This document shows, piece by piece, positions 12,891-25,484 of a stretch of 64,000 nucleotides of DNA (position 1 is its first letter; every line of letters begins with the position of its first letter). Both the position numbers and the translations under genes were made by a program. The DNA lies in contig NC_134845.1 of the NCBI RefSeq assembly GCF_965363235.1, positions 11,842,101-11,906,100 on the forward strand, written 5' to 3'. The notes beneath the pieces were generated by a model that saw nothing but the letters and a program-made list of their open reading frames with translations, did no database searches and was not told the origin of the DNA. Source of the stretch: Mytilus galloprovincialis. Taxonomy: Eukaryota > Mollusca > Bivalvia > Mytilida > Mytilidae.

Positions 12891-14079
12891 AATATACTTT
12901 ATTGACAACTCGAGTGGAAATTATTTTAAGATTACAGCTGGCAACTGAAAACTCTTTTTTGATAATTTCTGTAGTTAACATAAACGTCGGAATATGTTCT
13001 AGCAATGAATATGTATGAAATATGTCCCCCTGAACGTTAAGCAAGCCAAACTCGGTTAATGAATACATGATATTTTCCAGTGTAGTTTCCCTAAGGCTGT
13101 AATTTGTATAGAAGATCTGTAATTGTGTGTGATTGTTGAGTAAGGGATAATATTCTTGTCCTCTCACCGCAAAGATTGTTTATATCTATATATTTATAAA
13201 TTAACGTACTTAAGAATAATAATTAATTCTATTTATCCCATCAATTATTTATTCCAAATGGTCATTGGAGAAATTTTATTGCAAGATATTTTTACATGTT
13301 CGTGCATAAAGTATTCTAGTGATGGAGTGCGCCCATTCAGATTTTATCATTTTATTTTATTTTTGAACGGAGTATTGACTGTATTCATGAGATACCAATA
13401 CATCAGATGCAAGTATAAAAAGATAAGACACTTCATGACTTAACACAGCATAACAACCAAACATGACAGCAATCTTGTGAAAAAACTGATTCATCACAAA
13501 TATTTGTATTAACTGCACGTCTTCCGCTCTAGTCCTTTCCGGTTCTATCTTCTGACATCTTAAAATTGCAAAAAGGCATTTTCTGTATAATCATCTAAAA
13601 GATTTAGAGGCACTTGACACAAATAAAATAAATGAAACGTCAATCCATTAAACAAGTTTAAAATGGAAGTGGACAGAATCGATTGTTACTGAAATTGAAT
13701 GTGCTTAGAATGTATTCGCATTTGATTAATTTATAACCTAATAAAAATCGGGGTAAAACAAAATTCTAAATAACTCGTAATAACATTTTCAGCAGGAGTA
13801 ATTCACCATCAATCATGAAGGGCGTTTAGACAGCTTCATTTATAATTTATTACTGGGGATTACAGAAATAGAACAAATCTTATACAAATATAGTTTGTTT
13901 AAGTCATATTCGGGCGATGACAAGATCTATTAATCGTACAATATTTTGAACCGGATACTGTATCCTAGTCAACGTTCACAGTCAGTTTATTCGCCTACTT
14001 TATTTGAGAACTAGCTTTCAGTAACTGCGAGTACTCTCAAATCGTACTTTCGGGCTAATTTTACCTTTTGGTACAATTT
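12891..14079. other. Intergenic, no gene accepted
   Basis: Two frames of 95-108 codons (13156-13443 plus; the minus frame 12841-13167 runs into the foldback) lack motifs and a neighbouring exon pattern. Not called. Confidence 0.45.
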
Positions 14080-14222
14080 GTAATGCCTTTTTCAACTCTT
14101 CAACTTCGTACTTTATTTGGCCTTATTAACTTTTTTAGATTCGATCAACACTGATGAGTCTTTTGTAAACGAAACGCGCGTCTGGCGTTAATATAAAATT
14201 TAATCCTGGTATCTATGATGAG
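14080..14222 (-). repeat. Dispersed repeat family A, copy 4 (inverted)
   Basis: On the minus strand it reads CGCCAGACGCGCGTTTCGTT, then ACTCATCAGTG and AAATAAAGTACGAAGTTGAA. This is one of the better preserved cores of the family. Confidence 0.75.
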
Positions 14223-14689
14223 TTTATTTACTATTTACTGTTGACTTATTTATATATCATGGTTCACTCTTGTACTTGTCCTATAACCAAATATGTATTT
14301 CAGTACTCTACAAAATTGAGAATGGAACCGCATTAGTATACCTTACTACAAAATCATGTGTATCAATTTATGTACGTTTATTTCTTTGGTATATTGTCCA
14401 AGGTTATGGTTGTCTATCTGATATCATTTTACTTCCAACGCCCTTGTTTTGTCAATTTTGCATTAACATTGTGTCATAGATCAAATTTGTCCGTATATTT
14501 TAATTGATAATTCATAGTGTGTCTTTTTATCTTGTGATTTTACACCAATGTTTCAGGTTTGGTGAAGGTTGGCTCCTATTAAAACGTTGAAACCTTTCCC
14601 ATTTCTTTGCAACTTACTCGTGTTACTTCAGTCATGAACCTAAGGTGCCGTGGTAGCCGTTTGTTGATGTGGTACATAATAGTTTTTCG

Positions 14690-14825
14690 TTCCTCGTTTT
14701 TTAAATAGATTAGACCGTTGGTTTTTCTCTTTGAATGTATCATTTGGGGCCCTTTATAGCTTGCTGTTCCTTGTGATCGAATGCTTCGTGTTGAAGGCCG
14801 TATTTAAAATTGTTTACTTTGACAA
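14690..14825 (-). repeat. Family B fragment (inverted)
   Basis: On the minus strand it contains TACGGCCTTCAACACGAAGC, CTATAAAGGGCCCC and AAACCAACGGTCTAATCTAT. The last block matches the variant of family B found inside elements D1 and D2 more closely than the stand-alone copies. Frames on both strands here are not genes. Confidence 0.65.
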
Positions 14826-15734
14826 ATTCGATACGGATGCCGGTACAAACGACAGGTGACATAGATCTACTATTCCTTGTAATCTTCGCAAGACATGCTC
14901 TATACTCAGAGTTAAGTGTTGCGATTTTGAAAGCCAAACAAGTAACCGATAATGCAATTCTTATCTTTTCTCCCTTTTATTTAAAAACAATGTTGTTTTT
15001 CTAGGACGATATGTTGTTTCGGTTGTCATCATCACTTTTAACTCAAAGCATAACTGATGATTTATCAAATTGTTCTATTATATAATAGTATAAAGTAAAG
15101 TTAGATAAGAAAGTAAAAAAATAAAACTGCATTCTTTTGAAGTTAAGAAACCGATGTCATCTATTTTATGTTTTCATGATATTTGTTTGGTCTCTTGGCA
15201 ACTTTATATCAAAATGTATGTTTAGATCATAATGATGTCTATACTAATGTCATGTCTCTACTGTTAAAGGCTCTCAGAAGAAGTGATAAGACCCCTACAA
15301 AACAGTTCTATTAACTTCAGTGAAATGTGAGATGAATATACTGCCTTGTAATACTGCTGTATTGTTTGGACTTGTGATTCTTCAGAATTGTCTTTTGATT
15401 TTTGAGTTATGTTTTTAGACAGTTAATTGGGTTTTTTAATGGCAATTGTGTTGTCTGTTGTTCTAATAACTTTTTGATTATGATGCTGACCTTTTTCTTC
15501 TGATGGTTTTCATTCTCTCCGTTACATCGGCTTCTCGTTTTCGATAATCTATACCAGAGAAAACTTATTTCGATGTGTGTATGTTTTTGACGACATGTTA
15601 TATGTGAATGTAGGAATTACAAAAACGTAAAAAAAGAACAGGAATTAAAGTACTATAACAATTTGTTTGATGACTACACATATTTCTGTGATGTTTTGTT
15701 CACAACCAATCAAAGTGTTATACAGTTAATCGTT
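14826..15734. other. Intergenic, 3' flank of the GPCR gene
   Basis: No gene seen. The plus frame at 15663-15911 is the antisense shadow of the GPCR carboxy end. Confidence 0.5.
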
Positions 15735-16727
15735 TTATTTGTTATTCAGTTCTGCATCTTCTTCTTTTTGCCCGACGCATCTTCTATAAAATTGAAGTTT
15801 CTTGAAATGTTGTCTAAAGCGACTGTCAAAAACAGCATATATAAAAGGGTTAGCAACATGGTTTACTATGTACAGTCTCTCCGTGATTCTTATCGTCGAG
15901 AACTCAACTGAATTTAAATCTTGTTCATTTATCATTTTCTCAATAATCTGGAGAATGAACACTGGTATATAACTGATCGCAAAAACGAGTGATATAGTAA
16001 AGGCTACCTTTGTTGTCTTCAGAGAAACTATTTTCATACTACGATCTTCTGTCTTTGTATATGGCAGTGCTGCTTTGCGTTGAACATACACTTTCCTTCC
16101 AATCATAGAATAAATAACTGCTAAAATAATAGTATACATCGAATAAAGAATAAGACATCCGTATGTGTAAATGGTTGAATATATAGACGGATGTGACAAA
16201 GATATAGCACATGTATGTCCAGTTATGTTGTTTCCTAGGTCCGTATCTTCGAGTTTAGGTATAGCAAACTGTGGCGCAGACAATACAATAGACAAACAGA
16301 CACAGACAATAATCCAATATTTGACATTTTCATACTTCATGTAATGTTTTGAGGACAAACAGATCTGTCGAAATCGATAGATTGATAGAAGCATTAACAA
16401 GTGCGTTGAATATAGAATTAAAAACATCAGTAGCACAATAAAATTCACACAAATCCAAAGTTCATTAAAATTGTAATATCGAACCACGCGGAGTATATTA
16501 AATGGTATTCCTATCATACAAAACATAAGGTCCACTAAGGCAAGATTCCAAATTATAGATTTGTAAACACTTTTGTCGTATTTCTGTTTGTAGATAATAA
16601 GAACTGTAAGATTTCCGGGTATGCCAACTAATAGCATAATAACTAGAAAAACGATAGGTGCAAGGAGTTTCCATATATGTTCTTCGTTCCATTTTTCTAT
16701 GGTTAGTTCATCCGACAATTGGCTCAT
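15735..16727 (-). CDS. Rhodopsin-family (class A) GPCR, orphan peptide-receptor type
   Basis: A 330-residue, intronless seven-helix receptor of the plasma membrane. Class A landmarks are in order: GN at residues 38-39 in helix 1, NLALVD at 61-66 in helix 2, Cys93 at the top of helix 3 pairing with a Cys in the HTCAIS loop, and NPFIY at 293-297 in helix 7. A basic tail with RFRQHFKK suggests helix 8. A usual D/ERY is replaced by YRF (117-119), and helix 6 has SYIP instead of CWxP. An Asn in NNIT before helix 5 could be glycosylated. The start is the first ATG after an in-frame stop upstream; three codons further upstream are open but begin with TTG. The ligand is unknown; neuropeptide-like receptors are the closest general resemblance. 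No repeat interrupts it and it looks functional. Confidence 0.9.
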   Translation of the reverse strand: MSQLSDELTIEKWNEEHIWKLLAPIVFLVIMLLVGIPGNLTVLIIYKQKYDKSVYKSIIWNLALVDLMFCMIGIPFNILRVVRYYNFNELWICVNFIVLLMFLILYSTHLLMLLSIYRFRQICLSSKHYMKYENVKYWIIVCVCLSIVLSAPQFAIPKLEDTDLGNNITGHTCAISLSHPSIYSTIYTYGCLILYSMYTIILAVIYSMIGRKVYVQRKAALPYTKTEDRSMKIVSLKTTKVAFTISLVFAISYIPVFILQIIEKMINEQDLNSVEFSTIRITERLYIVNHVANPFIYAVFDSRFRQHFKKLQFYRRCVGQKEEDAELNNK

Positions 16728-17990
16728 CTTGAACAATATGCATCCGGATAATTAAGACTGCTTACTGAAAGTGTTTTTGTAATTTGGGGAATTCCGCTAA
16801 CAGACCTCGAAATTATCTAGGTGGGTCCCCGGTTTACCACCAATAATAAAAACACTTCATACTTTAAATGTAGGAAGAAAATACCCTATCGTTTTATTGA
16901 CATTATCGTTCAATAACTTCTGAATATTTGCCACACCGTCTGTGTACAAATAAATAATAAGACTAAACAAACATTCAAAAATGATTGCTAGGAGATTACT
17001 ATGTTCACTAATAACTCGGTTTATCTTTCAAATACACAGCAGTTGCACCAGGAGATACTGTACTACGTCTAGGGAATGCTGGTAGGATTTTATGTATTCG
17101 GAAAAAACAAAACAACTTATGTCGTCTTTTCCTGGTTCGTTTGAAGTTTGTTTTTTAATTAAGTTTGCGTCAATAAATGTTATCAAAGTATGTGACAAAT
17201 AAGCAATTACATTGTGGAAAATAAAATTTGATGTGAATAAATGTGCTATAGCTCATATGGACTTGTCTTCAGGTCGTTGTTAAAGCCGGTATAGTTATTT
17301 CTAAAAAGAAAAATACATGTGTTCCCATATTATCAATGTAAGTGTAACGTTGTATATTGACATTACATTTACGGATCATATAACCATATAGGGGTACACT
17401 AGAGTTTTCTTTCTTTTATGCACGAACAAAGAGATTTTCGGACAATTTATTTGACCTGTAAATGAGTTAATATGCCTTTCTTTATAGTTCATAATGTTTA
17501 AAAATAAGCAATGAAAAAACTTATTTTTTCTAACTTTATATACAAATAAAACTGGGTGATTCGTTCCATATTCGGCATGAACTGGTTATATATTTCTTAA
17601 CGAGATTAATTGTGCTTTTCGAGAACAATATCAGTCTTCACCTTAAAAATACTGATACATAACGTGTATGCAATACTAAGGATATAAAAGTAAGAATATA
17701 AGATTTTGCATTGTACGTCGTATAGCAATGTATGCCTCTTTTCGTTCAATTATATTCTTTTCATTCGACTGGATTATAAAAACATCAGTACTGATACCAT
17801 GTTGGCTATTTTACATTGTATGAATAAATTCATATTGACGAATGTAAGCTTATATTAGGTACCTCGCATTTGTTTTGTTTAAAAATACATGGAATTTCAG
17901 TCGTCTATGTTCCTATTATTTATTATTATTCAAATATAACTGAGTTTATATCAATTATCTAGGTCAGTTGGACTATAAGCTGTTAACATA
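16728..17990. other. Intergenic, 5' flank of the GPCR gene
   Basis: AT-rich, no gene or repeat family recognised. The GPCR promoter should lie at the left edge of this interval, but no convincing core promoter motif stands out. Confidence 0.5.
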
Positions 17991-18345
17991 TTTAGCTTAT
18001 GCTAAGTTAATTTTGGTCCGTGATGCTTTTATTCGGATTTAATGTGATGTCGATGCAACTAAACATACACAAATAGTCATGTACATTTTTTCGTATCTAA
18101 GCACACTGACTGTGTTATTAAAACGTATATATTGGTGATGGGTGCACTAAAGTACATTATTAATAAAGATTCTCTCCTCTATTTGATATTGAATGGCGTA
18201 GAGTTATAACTTACAGCTGACATAATTACATGTTAATTCTTAGATAAAGAAGCTTATGCTAAGTTATTTTGGTTCGTGATGCTTTTATTCAGATTTATTT
18301 TGACGTCGATGCAATTAAACATATCCAAATAATCATGTACATGTT
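17990..18345 (+). repeat. Pair of 100 bp direct repeats
   Basis: GCTTATGCTAAGTTA, CGTGATGCTTTTATT and GTCGATGCAA recur in the same order near 17998 and near 18252, about 255 bp apart. The second copy overlaps the end of the LINE endonuclease remnant, so the duplication may belong to that element. Confidence 0.65.
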
Positions 18346-18640
18346 TCCCTTTATTTCTCTTCATCCCTTTTTTCCCATAAAATTTTCGTTTTAGTGATTT
18401 TCTATTGACTTGTATTGTGGACAAGGAGAGGAATGCTGGTATTTGTTTGAAGATAGCTACACAATGTGCAGACGTGTGGGCATAGGATTTGTTTAGAATA
18501 CAGTACTTATTAGATGCATTATTCCTGTTGGAAAGAATATAATCAATCTGTGAGGATCCATGGTGGGCATGATGAAAGAAGGTAGTTTGACCATTGTCTG
18601 GGCCATAAGGTTGATACACCAGCTTGTCCTACAAGACAAA
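18254..18640 (-). pseudogene. LINE endonuclease remnant (C-terminal part of an EEP domain)
   Basis: The minus frame contains GPDNGQTTFFHHAHHGSSQI followed by DYILSN, matching the late part of apurinic-type endonucleases of non-LTR retrotransposons, where S-Q-I-D-Y-I is typical. The later TSAHCVAIF sits where the SDH catalytic block is expected but has Ala for Asp. Upstream the similarity continues in another frame (ADVCLSCRTSW), so a frameshift is present. No RT part is attached. This is a dead fragment. Confidence 0.65.
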
Positions 18641-18907
18641 CATACATCTGCAACGTTAAATAAAATCAACAGATACATTTTTACATGATAAATCTAGATA
18701 CAAACCATCCGGCTGCTGAGAGCTTTCATAACTGTATATCAATACTTTTACTAAAATAAAGGCAGCATCGAATTACCAATATACTTGTACCTCTGATTTA
18801 TAGCGTTTAATTTTTATGGATTTACCCCTTAGAATTTGCCTTGAAGTTTGATATTTTTGCATTTCGTTTTTTAATAACTAATATGATTAAGATTAAAAAA
18901 AAAAACA

Positions 18908-21196
18908 ACTAGAGGTTCTCAAGAGCCTGTGTCGCTCACCTTGGTGTATGTGCATATTAAACAATGGACACAGATAAATTCATGACATAATTGTGTTTTG
19001 GTGATGGTGATGTGTTTGTAGATCTTACTTTACTGAACATTCTTGTTGCTACAATTATCTTTATCTATAATGAACTTGGCCCAGTAATTACAGTGGAAAA
19101 TATTTTCTAAAAATTTACAAAAATTTATGAAAAATGCTAAAAATTAACTATAAAGGGCAATAACTCCTTAAGGGGTCAATTGACTATTTTGGTCATGAAA
19201 CTTATTTGTAGATCTTGATTTGCTGAACATTATTGTTGTTTGCAGTTTATCTCTATCTATAATAATATTCAAGATAATAACAAAAAACGGCAAAATTTCC
19301 TTAAAATTACCAATTCAGGGCAGTAATCTAACAACGGGTTGTCCGATCCATGTGAAAATATCAGGGCAGATAGATCTTGACCTGATAGACAATTTTACCC
19401 TGTCAGATTTTCTCTAAATGCTTCGATTTTTGAGTTATAAGCCAAAAACTGCATTTTACCCTATGTTCTATTTTTAGCCGTGGCAGCCATTTTGGTTGGA
19501 TGGCCGGGTCACCAGACACATTTTTTTTAAATTACATACTCCAAAGATGATTGTGGCCAAGTTTGGATTAATTTGGCCGAGTAGTTTCAGAGGAGAAGAT
19601 TTTTGTAAAAGATTTCTAAGATTTACGAAAAATGGTTAAAAATTGACTATAAAGGTCAATAACTCCTAAAGGGGTCAACTGACCATTTTGGTCATGTTGA
19701 CTTTTTTGTAAATCTAACTTTGCTGAACATTATTGCTGTTTATAGTTTATCTCTATCTATGATAATATTCAAGATAATAACCAAAAACAGCAAAAATTCC
19801 CTAAAATTACCAATTCAGGGGCAGCAACCCAACAACGGGTTGTGGGATTCATCTGAAAATTTGAGGGCAGAAAGATCTTGACCTGATAAACAATTTAACC
19901 CTCAAGATTTGCTCTAAATGCTTTGGTTTTTGAGTTATAAGCCAAAAACTGCATTTTACCCCTATGTTCTATTTTTAGCCATGGCGGCCATCTTGGTTGG
20001 TTGGCCGGGTCACGCCACACATTTTTTAAACTAGATACCCAAATGATGATTGTGGCCAAGTTTAGTTTAATTTGGGCAAGTAGTTTCAGAGGAGACGATT
20101 TTTGTAAAAGATTACTAATATTTACGAAAAAATGGTTAAAATTTGACTATAAAGGGCAATAACTCCTAAAGGGGTCAACTGACCATTTCGTTCGTGTTGA
20201 CGTATTTGTAAATCTTACTTTGCTGAACATTATTGCTGTTTACAGTTTATCTCTATCTATAGTAATATTCAAGATAATAACCAAAAACAGCAAAATTTCC
20301 TTAAAAATACCAATTCAGGGGCAGTAACCCAACAAAAGGTTGTCCGATTCACCTGAAAATTACAGGACAGATAGATCTTGACCTGATAAACACTTTTGAC
20401 CCTGTCAGATTTGCTCTAAATGCTTTGATTTTTGAGTTATAAGCCAAAAACTGCATTTTACCCCTATGTTCTATTTTTAGCCATGGCGGCCATCTTGGTT
20501 GGTTGGCCGGGTCACGCCACACATTTTTTTAAACTAGATACCCCAAAGATGATTGTGGCCAAGTTTGGATTAATTTGGCCGAGTAGTTTCAGAGGAGAAG
20601 ATTTTTGTAAAAGATTTCTAAGATTTACGAAAAATGGTTAAAAATTGACTATAAAGGTCAATAACTCCTAAAGGGGTCAACTGACCATTTTGGTCATGTG
20701 ACTTATTTTGTAAATCTAACTTTGCTGAACATTATTGCTGTTTACAGTTTATCTTTATCTATAATAATATTCAAGATAATAACCAAAAACAGCAAAAATT
20801 CCCTAAAATTACCAATTCAGGGGCAGCAACCCAACAACGGGTTGTAGGATTCATCTGAAAATTTAAGGGCAGAAAGATCTTGACCTGATAAACAATTTTA
20901 CCCCTCAGATTTGCTCTAAATGCTTTGGTTTTTGAGTTATAAGCCAAAAACTGCATTTTACCCCTATGTTCTATTTTTAGCCATGGCGGCCATCTTGGTT
21001 GGTTGGCCGGGTCACACCATACATTTTTTAAACTAGATACCCCAATGATGATTGTGGCCAAGTTTGGTTTAATTTGGCCCAGTAGTTTCAGAGGAGAAGA
21101 TTTTTGTAAAAGTTAACGACGACGGACGACGACGACGGACGACGGACGCCAAGTGATGGGAAAAGCTCACTTGGCCCTTCGGGCCAGGTGAGCTAA
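18908..21196 (+). mobile_element. Element H: bivalve repeat with four 500 bp monomers
   Basis: A 5' segment containing GAGCCTGTGTCGCTCACCTT is followed by four tandem monomers, then a GACGAC-rich stretch and a terminal hairpin. The anchor ACTATAAAGG recurs at 19147, 19646, 20146 and 20648. Monomers 2 and 4 share variants (GGGGCAGCAACCC, AGGGCAGAAAGATC), and 1 and 3 share others (CAGATAGATCTTGACC), so the array looks like a dimer repeated twice. GCTCACCT near the left end is inverted as AGGTGAGC at the right end. No protein is encoded; the open frames on both strands are shadows. Its class is unresolved (Pearl-like or Helitron-like). Confidence 0.8.
21163..21196 (+). other. Terminal hairpin of element H
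   Basis: AGCTCACTTGGCCC, loop TTC, then GGGCCAGGTGAGCT gives a 14 bp stem with one G-T type mismatch, followed by an A run. It marks the 3' end of the element. Confidence 0.85.
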
Positions 21197-23008
21197 AAAA
21201 CGATATTGCGATTTTATCAGCATATAATTATCAGATACACAATGGTACAACATAAGAATATACTTTAATTGTAATTTTAAAATTAAAAGTATATTCCGTG
21301 AATTAGGAATCAGATTAAGAAAAATTTACAATTCAACAATTGAAAAGGTTGAATTTTTACTAGTTATACACCCAGCACGCGTAACTGTCCTTCAGAGATC
21401 CATTAGTTCAAACGTTCCAGACAAAACAATGACAGCTGTTACAATTAAAGTATCAAGTATGGTGACGTATCGTTATATGTTGAACTTTTACTGATCAAAG
21501 TTTATTTAGACATGTCTTTCATCTGAAAAAATTTCAAAAATTGATGTAAAAATACAAGGAATTCTGACAGCCCATGCCTTCAAATCATGTAAGTCTGCAA
21601 TGTCCCTCAAATTTTCTGGAAAACAGCTAGTCTTGGCACTTTAATTTAATTAATACATGTTTTTCCTTTTGCATTTATTGTCAGAAACCTTCACAATAAT
21701 ATTCTTTTCATCATTAATCAAACCTTGTAACTTCAAACTGGCGGCTTATTTACAAACTTGTCGTTCAAAATTTCATCCATCATGTGGTGTAATAAAACAT
21801 ATTATATATCACCCATGTAGCATGGTATTAATATATTATCAAAGATCATACAAATACATATTTTAATTTTAATCAGAACAATCAAGGCGCGAGTGGGCGT
21901 AAGGTTCGTCAAGGTTTGGTTTTAATTATTATTATGAGTGCATATCGTCTCATTTTGTTAAAGTCGCTAAATATAAGTTCGCAAAAACTATTCTGCTGTT
22001 TGGATTCTTTTACGTATATCATATATCACAAATACACAAACTTAATATATATATACTGGTTAACTTTAAACAATTATGACTTAGATTGACAGTTATCTCA
22101 CATATCATTTTATCTTATATCCATAAAAGACTACTTGAACTGATGTTTTTGTTTATTTTTTATTCCATGGCTTTCTTCTACTGAACAGTATTACTTAAAA
22201 GGATACTAAAGACGTATAATATAGGTTAATTGCCTACATGTATCAGGGATTGATAATACTATTACACATAAAAATAATAAGTTAATAAAGAAGATTTGAA
22301 ATTGTGTAAGTAAGATCATTGTAATGAACAAAAGATATAATTCGAAAAAAATGAAACTAGACCTGTATGCCTAAAGCTACCTAATATTTTTTGTTATTAA
22401 AGACGTAACTAGTTTTTTAGTAGAGTGTAAGAGACACTAGACTCACTAGAGTTAATTTATGTTAGGTCCTGCTTACCAGTATTAATAAATATGCTGAAGA
22501 TCTTTGAGTTCTAGTACATAGAAATTAAAGTTGTATTTACCAATGTATAAACAATTATAATTATGTTTACCTTTAGAACTACAAATATGTTTATAAATAT
22601 ATTCATTTGTGTTTTCTTATCACTGACATTTACTAGTACTTACAAATTGTAATAAATGTTACTTTTTCTTCATTTAGGCATTAAATAAAAATGTAGTCAA
22701 GTTCAAAAAGTAAATTCGAATATGATGTGTTTCTTTCGCTTTGTGAATAAACCCATGCTCTAAATCCAGTACAATTTGTTTTCACATGCATATATTGACA
22801 ATTTTTTTTTGCATAATAATTAGTTTTATCAAATTGGCATTCATTTTATATATGTCATTAACTTAAAACACGTCCAAACTCTTAAACATGTTAAATGATG
22901 CACATGTTGATACTAATTCATTTAGTATGACTGGTATATGTTATATTTGACCTAGATACGACAACCGTTCATGCTGGCTCTGAAAATCACATTGCCAGTC
23001 GTTTGTTT
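21197..23008. other. Intergenic, no gene seen
   Basis: AT-rich. The frame 21657-21866 has no motif. No repeat family recognised. Confidence 0.5.
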
Positions 23009-23122
23009 GTTCAAGAAATAATTCATGGAAGCCATGACGCTCAGGATAAAATTCGAATATCACGGCCCAGGCCATGTGTAAATGTCCAATAATCTATGGC
23101 TTCCATGAATTATTTCGATTCT
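23009..23122. repeat. 22 bp inverted repeat with 60 bp loop
   Basis: GAAATAATTCATGGAAGCCA is mirrored by TGGCTTCCATGAATTATTTC. A looser relative (CATGGATTATTTCGTGAACA) follows at 23242, and AATTATTTCATAAATAAC near 23984, so the arm is part of a dispersed motif. Confidence 0.7.
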
Positions 23123-24038
23123 AATAGGACAAATACGATCATTAAAAAAATGAAGCGAGGGTGGTGAAAGCTGTGTGTGTGGCTGTTCTGTTTTACTCCC
23201 TGTTAGATAAAGCTCAAACATTCTAATAAATCCGTAGCTTACATGGATTATTTCGTGAACAACCGCTAAAATAAAAATCTGTTTCATTCTCAAAACCAAC
23301 AATTGTCATTTTGATTTACATGTTTTTCTCGTAAGCTACCGTCAAATCCAAGGTCATTTCGTAACTAAGGAGCCGCGTGTTGCCTTGCTGAAATCAGTAA
23401 ATATGCGAATAATGCAATAGAATAGATAATCAAACAAAACCTACCTTGATAATCAATTTAAATACCATAGTAAACAACATTTCAATGGTTCGCGTAACAG
23501 AAAACTTTCAACTCTAGCGTTTTCATTTGTATGACGTCATGTTTTGACATGACTTAAATGCGCTAAAAACATTAATAGACTTTCGCAGAATTTTATTTTA
23601 TTTTTATTTTGTTGGTTTCTTGGAGGTCTTGTGCATTACTTCTTTTTATTATGCATCCGAATAAGAATAAAAGTGATTTTTCCTTTATAATTGTAATTTT
23701 TAAAGCAATAAAATCGGCAAAATGTCTGCAAATAGGTTTCAATACATGTGGATTTACGTGGGAAGTATATTGTAACAGCCATTATTATGTACACCACGGA
23801 GTCTGCGCTAAGTATAGATATATCGAGAATTTTATCACAGTGTTGTTTACAAAACGAAAGAAGCATGTCATATTAGAATTACAAACAAAAAAGGGAGGTT
23901 CATGGAAGATGCATCGCTCGGGAAAAATTAATCACGAAAATCATGACTATCTATGATAAAACTACAATAAGGTATAGCTTGCATCAATTATTTCATAAAT
24001 AACAAAAATACCGAACTCGATGGAATATTAAAAATGGA
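23123..24038. other. Intergenic, no gene accepted
   Basis: A 115-codon plus frame (23609-23956) and a minus frame (23060-23302) have no recognisable domain or exon context. Confidence 0.45.
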
Positions 24039-24039
24039 A

Positions 24040-24245
24040 AGTCCCTTATCAAAAAGCAAAATCAAAAGCTCAAACACCTCAAATGAATGAATAACAACTA
24101 TCATATTCATGACTTGGTAAGGCATTTTCGTATGTAGAATGCAGGATTAAACCTGGCTTTATAGCTAGCTAAACCTCTCGCTTGTGTGACAGTCCCATAG
24201 AATTTCATTATATTGACAACGATGTGTGAACAGAACAAATAGACA
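24040..24245 (+). repeat. Dispersed repeat family F, copy 1 (partial)
   Basis: Contains CATATTCATGACTTGGTAAG, GGATTAAACCTGG and AAACCTCTCGC followed by TGACAGTCCCAT. The same order occurs near 25.84 and 45.67 kb. Confidence 0.7.
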
Positions 24246-25480
24246 TAATACTAGTAGGTAAAATTGTTAAAAAATAATGATACAGCAGACAACATTGTGA
24301 AATAATCGTTATCACTATAAAAACAAAATGAAACAAAGAAATACAAAGCACATTAGCAAAAATAAAAGACAAGAATACAAGTGATAATTCAGTCACATTA
24401 TATATTGGCTAAATTTGTCATGGATTTTATCTTGAAAGTCATTTGATAAATATTCTCTATGAATGGGGGCATTAGATGTCATGCCTCGTGTAGGGGTGTA
24501 CCACACTCTCTACATATTCAAAACTTGTAGAACGACCTTTCAGTGCCCTGTTGGAAGGTAACATTTCTGTCCCTAGCAGATACCTTTATTTCAAGCAACA
24601 GTCGATATTTCTGTTCTTTATCCCAGTCAAGTTGCAGAACTAAATGATTGTTTTTCATATTACTAACTTTCGTTTTGAATGTCGTTTTCCAACGCAAAGA
24701 AAATACAATCACAAGAAAAAATAAATAAAGGGATAGCATGCAATCTACAATTTGTTATACCGCACAATGTTAATTTGGCAATATAAATTTGGTGTTAACC
24801 TTTTTTTAATTATTCATATAATAATTAACTGGATGTAAATAGAGTTATTCTTTATTGAGTCAGTTTATTGTGTCTTGTGAATATTTTATATGTTTTATTT
24901 ACACCTGCTGTCAATGTATATATAACCTTGATCCTATATTGTTGTATCACATGCATTACTCTAGTTCCCTATCCATATGTGTATGACGTTTTTAACATAA
25001 ACATTGATTTTATTTATTGGACCTAATTGCGATGTTTTCGAAAATTAAGCTGCATCCAATAAGTCGTACATTTTAACATTTTAACCCATAAACTTTTAAA
25101 TTGGTCGTCTTAGACTTTTTTCTGTTTTGATTGATTATACATTCCTAAATCTGCTGGAATAAACACTGTTATAGGTTGCATTCCGGGTTTTGCTTTACTT
25201 GCGTCCCTATTTGATGTTATTAGCTTTTAATGATTGGAGAATATTCGAACTGGAGCATTTTGGCTGCTTCATTTGTTACATCGGCAATTTTGAAAATTTT
25301 AAGAACTAAGAACATATGATGCTCCTTTCCAATAAGGTTTCTACGGATTTGATTTGATGAATTATTGAAATGGATACTAAAATGTGATTTCACTTTATGT
25401 TAAATGTTGAATGATTCTTCACTGTGTTTTATGTAAACAACGGTCATTTTAATATTTTAAATACTATGTATGGATAAAGG
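24246..25480. other. Intergenic, no gene seen
   Basis: No coding frame or repeat family recognised beyond the flanking family F copies. Confidence 0.5.
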
Positions 25481-25484
25481 CAAC

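Noticed and set aside
20771-21061. 96-codon minus frame and 20432-20641 plus frame
   Set aside because: They lie in the monomers of element H and recur with each monomer; repeat shadows.
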